Positions 17,692 through 24,832 of a stretch of 25,275 nucleotides of DNA are shown here, piece after piece. How positions within the stretch are numbered: position 1 is the stretch's first letter; the number at the start of each line of letters is the position of its first letter. A program made the translations under genes and the position numbers. Below the pieces are notes generated by a model that was not told where the DNA came from, searched no databases, and saw only the letters and a program-made list of their open reading frames with translations. The stretch lies in assembly GCA_031283505.1 (NCBI GenBank), contig JAITBO010000344.1:1-25275 (forward strand). Reading direction: 5' to 3'. Source of the stretch: Treponema sp. (lineage in GTDB: Bacteria > Spirochaetota > Spirochaetia > Treponematales > Breznakiellaceae).

Positions 17692-17811
17692 GTGTCTGTC
17701 CACAAAACAGGTTACTTTGTGGACAGACCTTGCATTTTTTCACCTAAAGGTTACGAAAATGCAGATTTTAAGGTAGTCTGTTCATAATGTGTCTACATTA
17801 TAGACAGACAC
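17692..17811 (+). mobile_element. 120-bp MITE-like element with perfect TIRs and target-site duplication
   Basis: The element begins GTGTCTGTC (17692-17700) and ends with its exact reverse complement GACAGACAC (17803-17811). It is flanked on both sides by the direct repeat GAATTA (17686-17691 and 17812-17817), which looks like a 6-bp target-site duplication. Inside are three hairpins: a perfect 13-bp stem at 17694-17706/17716-17728, TGCATTTT/AAAATGCA at 17731-17738/17756-17763, and ATAATGT/ACATTAT at 17784-17790/17795-17801. It has no coding capacity. It lies just upstream of the GH130 promoter. The parent transposase family is not identified. Confidence 0.75.
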
Positions 17812-17839
17812 GAATTATACAGAGGGGGATAGATTGTAT

Positions 17840-17868
17840 TTGACAGGATTACCGGCAGGATGTAAGAT
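17840..17868 (+). promoter_or_regulatory. Sigma-70-type promoter for the GH130 gene
   Basis: A perfect -35 box TTGACA at 17840-17845 is followed after 17 bp by TAAGAT at 17863-17868 (4 of 6 to consensus). The predicted transcription start, about 17875, falls just before the operator at 17881-17900, so a bound repressor would block early elongation or promoter clearance. Confidence 0.7.
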
Positions 17869-17880
17869 GATAATATATAT

Positions 17881-17900
17881 TTACTTAATGCGTTAAGTAA
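17881..17900. promoter_or_regulatory. LacI-type operator (site 1)
   Basis: TTACTTAATGCGTTAAGTAA: two perfect 8-bp arms around a TGCG centre. The same sequence lies in the promoter of the LacI-family gene and once more at 24309-24328, which ties it to that regulator. The site lies between the promoter and the GH130 ribosome-binding site, fitting repression relieved by sugar. Confidence 0.8.
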
Positions 17901-17923
17901 AAATCAATTAACGAGGGTAAGAA

Positions 17924-18928
17924 ATGAATAGTTCTTTGCTGAAAAATGCGGCTTCATTGCCGAATATTCCCTGGGAGGCGCGTCCTTCAGGCAGCGATCC
18001 GAAAAAAGAAATCTTGTGGCGTTATTCCGGGAATCCGATCATCCCGCGTAATCTGACCATACATTCCAACAGTATTTTTAACAGCGCGGTGACGCCCTAC
18101 AAGGACGGTTTCGCGGGGGTATTCCGCTGCGACGACACCTCCCGGCGCATGAACATCCACGCGGGCAGGAGCAGGGACGGCATAAACTGGACCATCGACG
18201 ATGAGGTGATAGAGTTTATCAAGACCGCCCCCGGCCTGCCGGATTCGGAGTACAAGTACGATCCCCGTGTGGTGTTCGTGGAGGACCGCTGGTACATCAT
18301 CTGGTGCAACGGCTACCACGGCCCCTGCATCGGTTTGGGCTATACCTTTGACTTTGAAAAATTCTATCAGATGGAAAACCCCCTGATGTTTTTCAACCGG
18401 AACGGCGTTCTTTTTCCCCGTAAGATAGGCAAAAACTACGGGATGTTGAGCCGCCCCAGCGATTCGGGACATACGCCCTTTGGGGATATCGTCTATTCCG
18501 AAAGCCCGGATCTTACCTTTTGGGGCAGACACCGGCACGTAATGGCCCCCCTTGGCTCAGAAAGCGGCTGGCAGAGCACGAAAATAGGCGCGGGTCCCGC
18601 TCCCATAGAAACAACCGGGGGGTGGCTTCTCTTCTATCATGGGGTGTTGACAAGCTGCAACGGTTTTGTCTATTCCTTCGGCGCGGCCCTGCTCGACCTT
18701 GACGAACCCTGGAAGGTCATAGCCCGTTCCCGGCCCTATCTGATCAACCCCAGAGAACCCTACGAATGTGTCGGCGATGTGCCGAACGTCACCTTCCCCT
18801 GCGCCTGCCTTGTGGATGGCGATACGGGCCGGCTGGCGATCTATTACGGCTGCGCGGATACCGTAACCGGACTGGTCTTCGGCACGGTAGAAGAAGTGGT
18901 GGATTTTGTAAAATCAAACGCCCTGTAG
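17924..18928 (+). CDS. GH130 beta-1,4-mannooligosaccharide phosphorylase
   Basis: 334 residues, ATG 6 bp after GAGGG, no signal peptide, so cytoplasmic. The five-bladed propeller family GH130 uses phosphate to cut beta-mannosides and release mannose-1-phosphate. Family features are [20 protein letters not shown] near the N-terminus, [11 protein letters not shown] with the likely proton-donor Asp113, and [12 protein letters not shown], in the conserved phosphate/substrate region. Length and the NSAV-type start fit the mannooligosaccharide or mannobiose group (GH130_2-like) better than the longer mannosyl-glucose phosphorylases, though this is a judgement by eye. It has its own promoter and LacI operator. 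Its product enters glycolysis after conversion to mannose-6-phosphate. A mannobiose 2-epimerase, its frequent partner, is not in the window. Confidence 0.88.
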   Translation: MNSSLLKNAASLPNIPWEARPSGSDPKKEILWRYSGNPIIPRNLTIHSNSIFNSAVTPYKDGFAGVFRCDDTSRRMNIHAGRSRDGINWTIDDEVIEFIKTAPGLPDSEYKYDPRVVFVEDRWYIIWCNGYHGPCIGLGYTFDFEKFYQMENPLMFFNRNGVLFPRKIGKNYGMLSRPSDSGHTPFGDIVYSESPDLTFWGRHRHVMAPLGSESGWQSTKIGAGPAPIETTGGWLLFYHGVLTSCNGFVYSFGAALLDLDEPWKVIARSRPYLINPREPYECVGDVPNVTFPCACLVDGDTGRLAIYYGCADTVTGLVFGTVEEVVDFVKSNAL

Positions 18929-18961
18929 GGCATTAAATAGACGAGGAAGAATTTGGGCGCA

Positions 18962-18982
18962 TCTGGCCGCTATGCGGCCAGA
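18962..18982 (+). other. Strong GC-rich hairpin after GH130
   Basis: TCTGGCCGC (18962-18970) and GCGGCCAGA (18974-18982) form a perfect 9-bp stem with a 3-nt TAT loop, 33 bp after the stop codon. It has no U tract of its own. It probably acts together with the terminator that follows or protects the 3' end of the transcript. Confidence 0.55.
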
Positions 18983-18997
18983 CCGGGCTATCGCTTC

Positions 18998-19035
18998 AAT
19001 CTTTTTTACCCGCCCGGAGCGGGCAAAAAAAGATT
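18998..19035. terminator. Bidirectional intrinsic terminator between convergent genes
   Basis: AATCTTTTTTACCCGC (18998-19013) and its near reverse complement at 19019-19035 form a hairpin with a CCGGA loop. GC-rich inner pairs are bordered by T and A runs, so it can terminate transcription from both the GH130 gene (+) and the esterase operon (-). The rest of the 222-bp gap shows no gene. Confidence 0.78.
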
Positions 19036-19150
19036 TCCGCTCTATTCCTTGCGCGGAAAAACAGAGAGGGTCCCGCAGATTGCGTTGATCCGCAGACAGC
19101 CTGGGACCTGCGATTGGGTGGATACCCTGTATTTTTTCAGCGCGGCCCCT

Positions 19151-20671
19151 TTACCTACAGGAACCCCTAAAGGGCATGACGGGCAGGCCTTTTTTGGCGA
19201 AAAGCGGGGTAGGCCCGTATTTTACCCAGCAGTAGCGTACCAGTTCCGGTTCTGTTACGCCTTCCGCAGACACAAGGACTGTCGCGCCGTCTATAGCTGC
19301 CGAAGCGGGACGGTATGCGCCGTCAGGACCAGCCGCTTCAAAGCCCTTTAGTTCCCCCCGGACTTCGAGGCCGTCCCCGGCATTCGCAAAGTGCACCCGC
19401 AACGCGCTTCCTTCCCGGACCGCATGGGAAAAAACCGGACCGTCGGCGGCAATGGGCCGGCGGTATACCTTTTGCAGCGCCTGGAGAGCAAGGCGGAAGC
19501 CCACAGTCTGTTTGTCCAGGGGATGAATATTGTCAAACTCCCCGCAGTCGATGATCACCGCCATGCCGGTATTTGCCACGGTACAGGATATTTTGTACTG
19601 ATTTTCCCGCAATACCGGCCAGTTTTCCGTTGCCGTTCCGTCATCGGTTTCTTTTTTTGAAGCGTACATCGGGAGCTGGACGAACAGGAAGGGGAGGGCG
19701 TCATCGCCCCAATCGCTTCGCCATTGCTCGATCAGGTAGTACATCAGATCCGCGTAGTCCTCCGCGCGGGGATCGTCTTCCTCGCCCTGGTAGTACAAAA
19801 AGCCTTTTAATGCGTAAGGCGCTATGCGGCGTATCATGGAATGATAGAGATTCGCCGGGCAGTAGGGGCTTTCCCTCCCCGCCGGCTGGGGCCAGGGACA
19901 TTCCCCACATTCGGCGTTGAGAATTTCCCAGCTTACACCGGGTTCTTTCGCCCGCCGTTCCTGAATCCGCTGGTCCCAGGCTCGCCATTCCTCAAAGTAG
20001 GCGTTCATCTCCGCTTCGTACTGCCCGCCGGTCTTTCCGTTTATAAGCGCATCGTAGTCCTTAACGCAACGCTGCCCTGCGGCGCTTTTCAGCAGTTGTT
20101 CCCGGCTCATCCACGCGCTCACGCTTGTCCCGCCCCAGGAACAGTTTATGATGCCGATGGGTACACCCATATCGGCGTTCACTTTCCGGGCGAAAAAATA
20201 CGCCGCGGCGCTCAGGGCGGCGGCGGTATCGGGGCGGCATTCCCGCCAGCGGCAACGCTGCTCGTCCCGCAAAAACACTTCGTCAACAAACGCCCGCTTT
20301 ACAGGCTGATAGAAGCGGATATCCGGGTAGTCCGCCGCCGCAGTTTCCGCCTTCCCGTTACGGCAGTCTTTAAGCTCCATCTCCATGTTGCTCTGCCCAC
20401 CGGCAAACCACACGTCACCGAAGATGACGTTTTTAAAGAGAATCTTTTCCCCACCGCCGGTAATCTCCAGGTCCCCCCGTTCCCCCGCCTTGTGGGGCGG
20501 GAGGCTGAGTTTCCACACGCCCCCTCTAACCCTGGCGGAGACTTGCGTACTTCCAAAAGAAAGGGTTACCGGGATGTTGTCTTCCCCCACGCCCCAGACC
20601 GGAACATAAGCGTCGCGCTGTAAAACCATGTTGTCCGAAAAAACCGGAGCGGCTTGTAACGTTGAATGCAT
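19151..20671 (-). CDS. Cytoplasmic SGNH esterase of the sialate O-acetylesterase / acetylxylan esterase type
   Basis: 506 residues, with no signal peptide. The N-terminal beta-domain begins APVFSDNMVLQRD, a standard opening of this family. Block I is GDVWFAGGQSNMEM with nucleophile Ser94. GIINCSWGGTSVSAWM is the second conserved block, and the terminal dyad is DNIHP with Asp380 and His383. It is third in a minus-strand operon after the LacI regulator and GH36, 13 bp behind GH36. In this setting it most likely removes acetyl groups from imported mannooligosaccharides before GH36 and GH130 act, complementing the exported esterase. Acetylxylan oligomers or another O-acetyl sugar are possible alternatives. 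Confidence 0.85.
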   Translation of the reverse strand: MHSTLQAAPVFSDNMVLQRDAYVPVWGVGEDNIPVTLSFGSTQVSARVRGGVWKLSLPPHKAGERGDLEITGGGEKILFKNVIFGDVWFAGGQSNMEMELKDCRNGKAETAAADYPDIRFYQPVKRAFVDEVFLRDEQRCRWRECRPDTAAALSAAAYFFARKVNADMGVPIGIINCSWGGTSVSAWMSREQLLKSAAGQRCVKDYDALINGKTGGQYEAEMNAYFEEWRAWDQRIQERRAKEPGVSWEILNAECGECPWPQPAGRESPYCPANLYHSMIRRIAPYALKGFLYYQGEEDDPRAEDYADLMYYLIEQWRSDWGDDALPFLFVQLPMYASKKETDDGTATENWPVLRENQYKISCTVANTGMAVIIDCGEFDNIHPLDKQTVGFRLALQALQKVYRRPIAADGPVFSHAVREGSALRVHFANAGDGLEVRGELKGFEAAGPDGAYRPASAAIDGATVLVSAEGVTEPELVRYCWVKYGPTPLFAKKGLPVMPFRGSCR

Positions 20672-20684
20672 CTTTATTCTCCTG

Positions 20685-22886
20685 TCAAACTTTTTGCAGC
20701 CCCCACAGGCAGCTTTGAAAATCTCCCCACAATGAAGGAAGTCGGATTCCGGCCTGCATGAGGACTTCTCCCCTTGCGGTATAGCTTGTCTTTCCGGTTA
20801 CCCGGTAGGTAAAACCGCCGTCAAGCCCCGCAAGCTTGAGGACCGTAAGGCCGGGGTTCGGGACGCCAAGGGTTCTAGCGTAGAAGGCAAGAGCGCAATC
20901 CTTGCCGGGACTTACGACGATCCACGCCGTCTCGTTGCCGTCATTCCTGTCGTCCTTAAAGGGACTTTTAAGGCGGTAGAGGTCGCCTGTTTGTATGAGC
21001 CGCCGGCGCTCCTTATAAAACGCAATCTGCCGCCGGAGGGTGTCTTTTTCTTCGGCGGACAGCGCGCCTAAGTCAATCTCGTATCCGAAAATCCCCGACA
21101 TCGCCACGTTACCCCTGGTTTCAAGGGGGGTGATCCGTCCGCACTGGTGGTTTGGGACAGCGGATACGTGGGCGCCCATGGAGGAAAGGGGGTAGGCGAG
21201 GCTTGTCGCGTACTGGATTTTGAGCCGTTCGATGGCGTCGGAGTTATCGCTGGTCCAGATCTGGGGCATATAGTAGAGAATCCCCGGATCAAAGCGTCCG
21301 CCGCCGCCCGCGCAGCCTTCAAAAAGCACGTCCGGAAAGGCGGAAACAAGGCGTTCCATCATTTCGTAGACCCCCAGGACATAGCGATGGGAAGTTTCCC
21401 GCTGCCGGTCCGGGGGCAGGGCAGGGGAGCCGGCTTCCGTAAGAGGCCGGTTCATATCCCATTTGACGTAACTCACCGGGACTTCCGTCAAGACGGCGGA
21501 AACCATGCGGATAACGGCCTCCCGGACTTCGGCGCGGGTCAGGTCCAGAACAAACTGATTGCGGATTTCCGTCCCACGGCGGCCTTTGACGTGGAGATGC
21601 CAGTCGGGATGTTCCCGGTAGAGCCGCGAATCCGGGGATACCATTTCCGGTTCAAACCAGAGGCCGAACTGGAGCCCTGTTTCCCGGATTTTTACGGCAA
21701 GGTCTTTAAGACCCTCAGGCAGTTTCCGGCGGTCTTCAAACCAGTCGCCGAGGCTGGAGTTGTCGCTGTCCCGGCGTCCAAACCAGCCGTCGTCAAGCAC
21801 GAAAAGCTCAATCCCCAGGGCGGCGGCTTCCCTGGCCATATCGAGGATCTTGTCTGCGGTAAAGTTAAAATACGTGGCTTCCCAGTTATTTATGAGTACA
21901 GGCCGTTCCCGGTCCTGGCCCCGGATAAGGTTGTTCTGGTATAGTCGGTGGAAAGTCCGGGAGAGGCCGCCCAGACCCCTATGGGAAAAAACCATGACGC
22001 ATTCGGGAGTCTGAAAACTTTCCCCGGCTTCCAGCTTCCATGAAAAGGTTTCCGGGTTAAGCCCCATGAGTACCCGCGTACTGCCGAACTGGTCCCGAAC
22101 CGCCAGGGCGCTAAAACTACCTGAATATACCAGGTTGAAGCCGTACACAAGGCCCCTTTCCTCACCGGCGGAAGGTTCGGCCAGGGCGATAAAGGGATTT
22201 TGCTGGTGGCTTGAGACGCCCCGTGAACTTTCGATAAGATGAGCGCCGCCTTTAAGCGGCTGCCGGACAATATGCCGCTCCCGCGCCCAGGAACCGGCAA
22301 GGTGAATGCTGTCGAATTCCCCCGGCGGCAGATCACAGGACAGGGAAAAAGCCCTGGTGAGGAAGCAGGCTTCCTGCCCGCCGTTGAAGAAACGGACGCT
22401 CCGCACCAGCGCCCCGGTATCCGCGAACATCGTGTAAAGCAGATCGACGGAAAGACCCGTAAGCCCGTCTTCCAGCCGGACCGTAAGGGTATCCGCCTCC
22501 TCCTGCCGCGAACACCAGAGGGCAGGCAAGCCGGGCAGCGCGGGTTTTCCCGGCGTAACCCGGTGGGAATGGTAACGCAGGCATGAAATAACGCTGCCGT
22601 CCGGGTTGACCACACGGAACGCCGGGGGACGAAAATCCGACCCCCCTCCGGAAGGATACTCCTGGTACAGGCTGTCTTCCACGTTTTCATAATCCACAGA
22701 GGCCGGGTCTTCCGCGTTCCGCATATCCCTCAGGCAAACAAGGCTGGAAAGGTCCTGGGGTTCGGAAAGTCCCTGTCCCCAGTAGACATTGCCGATAAGT
22801 CCGGAAGGATAAATTTTTAACACATAACTTGTCGGCGCTGACTGGAGGTGCAGCAACGAGTCTTTTTCATGAAAGAAGAACGGCAT
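20685..22886 (-). CDS. GH36 alpha-galactosidase
   Basis: 733 residues, the usual size for bacterial GH36 enzymes, with no signal peptide. The N-terminal super-sandwich (to about residue 330) leads into the barrel (NNWEATYFNFTADKILDMAR; FVLDDGWFGRRD). The nucleophile Asp477 is in YVKWDMNRP. The glycine-rich FEGCAGGGGRFDPGILYY follows, and the acid/base Asp547 is in WTSDNSDA. The Asp477/Asp547 spacing matches characterised GH36 enzymes. It would release alpha-1,6-linked galactose from imported galactomannan oligosaccharides, or from raffinose-type sugars. Its start overlaps the end of the regulator gene by 20 bp, which suggests coupled translation. Some Cys/Ser variation in the CxGGGGR region is normal for the family. 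Confidence 0.93.
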   Translation of the reverse strand: MPFFFHEKDSLLHLQSAPTSYVLKIYPSGLIGNVYWGQGLSEPQDLSSLVCLRDMRNAEDPASVDYENVEDSLYQEYPSGGGSDFRPPAFRVVNPDGSVISCLRYHSHRVTPGKPALPGLPALWCSRQEEADTLTVRLEDGLTGLSVDLLYTMFADTGALVRSVRFFNGGQEACFLTRAFSLSCDLPPGEFDSIHLAGSWARERHIVRQPLKGGAHLIESSRGVSSHQQNPFIALAEPSAGEERGLVYGFNLVYSGSFSALAVRDQFGSTRVLMGLNPETFSWKLEAGESFQTPECVMVFSHRGLGGLSRTFHRLYQNNLIRGQDRERPVLINNWEATYFNFTADKILDMAREAAALGIELFVLDDGWFGRRDSDNSSLGDWFEDRRKLPEGLKDLAVKIRETGLQFGLWFEPEMVSPDSRLYREHPDWHLHVKGRRGTEIRNQFVLDLTRAEVREAVIRMVSAVLTEVPVSYVKWDMNRPLTEAGSPALPPDRQRETSHRYVLGVYEMMERLVSAFPDVLFEGCAGGGGRFDPGILYYMPQIWTSDNSDAIERLKIQYATSLAYPLSSMGAHVSAVPNHQCGRITPLETRGNVAMSGIFGYEIDLGALSAEEKDTLRRQIAFYKERRRLIQTGDLYRLKSPFKDDRNDGNETAWIVVSPGKDCALAFYARTLGVPNPGLTVLKLAGLDGGFTYRVTGKTSYTARGEVLMQAGIRLPSLWGDFQSCLWGLQKV

Positions 22887-23904
22887 ATTTCACTTCGCTC
22901 GGCTGTACGGGGGCGGCGATAGATTGTTTTATTACCAGCCGCCCGTCGATAAAAGAACGCCCTTTGGATATGTAATCGGAAAATTCAATATGCTGTATAA
23001 GCAGATTAACCGCCAGTTCGCTCATGCTTGATATATTGAATTCAAGGCTGGTAACGCCGATTCCGGCGGTAACCACTTCGCTTTCATTGTCAAAGCTCAC
23101 AAGAGATATGTCTTTGGGGACCTCCAGGCCCGATTTTTTGAGTTGATTGATGACGATTCCCGCTATCTGATCGTTGTTACAGACATAGGCGGTATAGTTA
23201 TCCGGGCAGAGCATGATTTCGATATAAATACCTTTGCTGTCCCGGTCTTCAATCGCCGCTTCGCAGGGGAGGCCGGCTTCCATCATGGCCTTGCAGAAAC
23301 CGAGGTATCTGTCCAGGATGCTGGTCGTTGCGGCAGTTGAGCCGATAAAGCCGATTTTTTTATGTCCCGCAGTAATAAGCAGTTTGGTCAGGTTGTAGGA
23401 ACCGAGGAAGTTGTTTGACGCCACGCAGTCGCAGGAACCTATCTCGGAGTAAAAATCAAGAAAAACGCATTGGGAAATTTTGGAAGTGATCATGGTTATG
23501 TAGGAGTCCCGCATCTGTCCCAGTATGATAATGCCGTCGATTTTTTTTGCGTTCAGCATAGACGGAACGGTACACTTCATCTCGTCCTCGTCACTTATAA
23601 TTTCCAGAACCCCCAGGTAATGAGTCTGTTTTATTACCCCCAGCAGTTTTTGATAAAAAATCCAGTAGTAGGAACTTTCGCCGACAAATTTTGAGGAAAT
23701 AAGGATGCCGATAATGTAGTGCCGGCCTTCCCGCATATTCCGGGGAAGGCTGTTGTACACGTATCCCAATTCTTCCGCTTTCCGAGTAATCGCTTTCCGC
23801 AGTTCGCCGCTTACCCCGTCCTTGCCGGACAGGGCTTTACTGACGGTTACGGTGCTTACCGCCAATTCCCGGGCAATATCGCTCATCTTTACAGTAGATT
23901 TCAT
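22867..23904 (-). CDS. LacI-family transcriptional regulator
   Basis: 345 residues. The N-terminal helix-turn-helix and hinge are clear: MSDIARELAVSTVTVSKALSG at about 7-27, then a GYVYNSLPRNMR hinge. A periplasmic-binding-protein-like sensor domain follows (IIGILISSKF; KIDGIIILGQ; HKKIGFIGS; VSFDNESEVVTAGIGVTSLEF). GAAGG-type ribosome-binding sequence precedes the ATG. The operator found before GH130 also overlaps this gene's own promoter, so it probably represses itself, GH36 and the esterase, and GH130. The inducer is expected to be a mannan or galactomannan oligosaccharide or a sugar released from it. The long + operon's promoter lies outside the window, so its control by this protein is unknown. 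Confidence 0.93.
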   Translation of the reverse strand: MKSTVKMSDIARELAVSTVTVSKALSGKDGVSGELRKAITRKAEELGYVYNSLPRNMREGRHYIIGILISSKFVGESSYYWIFYQKLLGVIKQTHYLGVLEIISDEDEMKCTVPSMLNAKKIDGIIILGQMRDSYITMITSKISQCVFLDFYSEIGSCDCVASNNFLGSYNLTKLLITAGHKKIGFIGSTAATTSILDRYLGFCKAMMEAGLPCEAAIEDRDSKGIYIEIMLCPDNYTAYVCNNDQIAGIVINQLKKSGLEVPKDISLVSFDNESEVVTAGIGVTSLEFNISSMSELAVNLLIQHIEFSDYISKGRSFIDGRLVIKQSIAAPVQPSEVKYAVLLS

Positions 23905-23915
23905 ATAGCCTTCAG

Positions 23916-23935
23916 TTACTTAACGCATTAATATA
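23916..23935. promoter_or_regulatory. LacI-type operator (site 2), autoregulatory
   Basis: TTACTTAACGCATTAATATA on the + strand; read on the minus strand, its first 16 positions are identical to the GH130 operator, while one arm end differs. It lies 12-31 bp before the regulator's ATG and overlaps or follows the -10 region, so it fits autorepression of the lacI-GH36-esterase operon. Confidence 0.75.
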
Positions 23936-23954
23936 TTTTAGAGGGGTTTGTCAA
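23930..23954 (-). promoter_or_regulatory. Promoter of the lacI-GH36-esterase operon
   Basis: On the minus strand a perfect TTGACA (23949-23954) is followed by an A/T-rich stretch with TATATT/TATTAA-type -10 candidates at 13-15 bp spacing, shorter than ideal. The -10 candidates run into operator site 2. The -35 is clear; the exact -10 is uncertain. Confidence 0.55.
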
Positions 23955-24000
23955 GGGTCCGGCGGATAAACCGGCAATAAACCACGATGAATCTACGATT

Positions 24001-24021
24001 CCTGGAACCTTTGGTTCCGGG
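24001..24021 (+). repeat. Hairpin in lacI upstream region
   Basis: CCTGGAACC (24001-24009) and GGTTCCGGG (24013-24021) form a 9-bp stem (one G-T wobble) with a TTT loop. It is one of a cluster of palindromes in the gene-free region 23955-24308. Confidence 0.5.
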
Positions 24022-24026
24022 AGTTT

Positions 24027-24090
24027 CACGGAGATGAAACCCGATTAGTAATAAAAACTCCGTGTTCCTCCGTATATCTCCGTGGTTAAA
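24027..24090 (+). repeat. CTCCGT-type short tandem motif with inverted partner
   Basis: Three degenerate units of about 10 bp (CTCCGTGTTC, CTCCGTATAT, CTCCGTGGTTAAA) run from 24058 to 24090. CACGGAG at 24027-24033 is the exact reverse complement of CTCCGTG at 24058-24064. A related motif ending CGTGGTTAAA lies at 25094-25126. There is no coding potential. Confidence 0.5.
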
Positions 24091-24149
24091 ATTTCTATAC
24101 GTTTATCCGGCTAAAAGCAGAAAAATTCCTGAAAAGCCCCGTAAAAATT

Positions 24150-24240
24150 TATAATAGACTTGTTCGATAACCCGGTTGGTTGTCTCACAAGTCTTGCGGT
24201 TTTTCAGGCTAAAGCCTTGTAAAACCGCGTTTTTTAGCGG
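24150..24240 (+). ncRNA. Two strong hairpins ending in a U tract; small RNA or palindromic repeat candidate
   Basis: TATAAT at 24150-24155 precedes two stems. The first pairs 24157-24172 with 24178-24193: two 7-bp blocks separated by a TC/TC internal loop, with a 5-nt apical loop. The second pairs GCGGTTTT (24196-24203) with AAAACCGC (24221-24228), with GGCT/AGCC inside, and runs into a six-T tract at 24230-24235. This has the form of a short transcript with an intrinsic terminator. No good -35 is visible, so a dispersed palindromic repeat is an equally good reading. Confidence 0.35.
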
Positions 24241-24241
24241 A

Positions 24242-24273
24242 AGTTGTTTAAAAACTGAAGTTTCTAAACAACT
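24242..24273 (+). repeat. Palindromic repeat, 15-bp arms
   Basis: AGTTGTTTAAAAACT (24242-24256) and AGTTTCTAAACAACT (24259-24273) are reverse complements with a single mismatch, separated by GA. The CTGAAGTTT core recurs in the palindrome at 3319-3349, which suggests a family of dispersed repeats in this genome. Confidence 0.65.
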
Positions 24274-24308
24274 CTAATCTGCTTTTTTGGGTCAGAATTC
24301 CGGAATAT

Positions 24309-24328
24309 TTACTTAATGCGTTAGGTAA
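24309..24328. promoter_or_regulatory. LacI-type operator (site 3), orphan
   Basis: TTACTTAATGCGTTAGGTAA matches the GH130 operator at 19 of 20 positions. No intact gene follows. A G-rich, ribosome-binding-like stretch (AAGGAGGGGG) lies at 24358-24367 and broken reading frames come after it. The site is about 390 bp from operator 2, which could allow looping, or it may be the remnant of a lost mannan gene's promoter. Confidence 0.7.
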
Positions 24329-24360
24329 TGCCATAGCCTGGAGTTTGCCGGAAGGGGAAG

Positions 24361-24531
24361 GAGGGGGAACTGGTCAATGTGGAAATGTACTTCAATCCGG
24401 ATACCTATGAAGCGGTATGGCTGGAGTTTCATACAAGGAAGTTTTTTACTGGGCAGGACATCCGCAGGGAACCATGTACGAACATATCGCCGCCTACACA
24501 GAGATGCCCGTCTTCGTTTAACCCGGAGACA
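24361..24531 (+). pseudogene. Gene debris: protein-like segments in different frames
   Basis: One frame from GTG 24379 reads EMYFNPDTYEAVWLEFHTRKFF; the frame one base earlier then reads SYKEVFYWAGHPQGTMYEHI and on to a stop at about 24521. Both look more protein-like than chance, so this may be a frameshifted remnant of one gene. It sits behind operator 3 and a G-rich ribosome-binding-like stretch. The family is not recognised, and this is low-confidence. Confidence 0.25.
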
Positions 24532-24595
24532 ACCGGTATACGGGAAAACCGGCGCCGGCTTTCTTATAAAAGCAAAAAGAAGGGTAATAAACCGC

Positions 24596-24715
24596 ATGGA
24601 GGAAATTGAGAGGATGCTCGGTAATGGCAAAATAACCGGGGAAAAGGCGGCGGAACGTCTTTGCGGCAATCAATATCGCCCAGACAAGGCGGTTAAGAGA
24701 ATCACTGGTGAGTAA
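24596..24715 (+). CDS. Possible 39-residue protein, unknown
   Basis: ATG at 24596 with GAAGGG about 11 bp upstream. The product starts MEEIERMLGNGKITGEKAAE and ends DKAVKRITGE. It is charged and probably helical, with a pattern like the end of a small antitoxin or a helical C-terminal tail. The stop is followed at once, in the same frame, by the FGE-like fragment. The longer in-frame start at 24377 gives an Arg-rich, unlikely N-terminus. Whether it is expressed is unknown. Confidence 0.25.
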   Translation: MEEIERMLGNGKITGEKAAERLCGNQYRPDKAVKRITGE

Positions 24716-24727
24716 AGGGGAGCAGTT

Positions 24728-24832
24728 ACTGGCGTCAACCGTGTGATACGGGGTGGGAGTTGGAACAACAACGCGCAGAACCTGCGTTCAGTGTATCGAA
24801 ACAACAACATTGGCTTCCAGCTGGTGCGTGGC
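24728..24832 (+). pseudogene. FGE-sulfatase/C-type-lectin fragment resembling a diversity-generating retroelement repeat
   Basis: In frame the DNA encodes TGVNRVIRGGSWNNNAQN then LRSVYRNNNIGFQLVRG. This is the C-terminal signature of SUMF1/formylglycine-generating-enzyme-fold proteins. No upstream part of such a gene (for example an SGNVWEW motif) is present, and a TAA lies 13 bp upstream in frame, so the piece is isolated. The dense AAC codons followed by a G/C-rich end (GGCTTCCAGCTGGTGCG) are the form of variable and template repeats in diversity-generating retroelements. The usual NPxNRNNN stretch is missing between repeated CGAAACAACAAC-type units, suggesting a slip deletion. No reverse transcriptase is visible in the window. 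Confidence 0.6.

Noticed and set aside
18953..19351. 132-residue plus-strand open frame after GH130
   Set aside because: It runs through a hairpin and a bidirectional terminator and into the antisense of the esterase gene.
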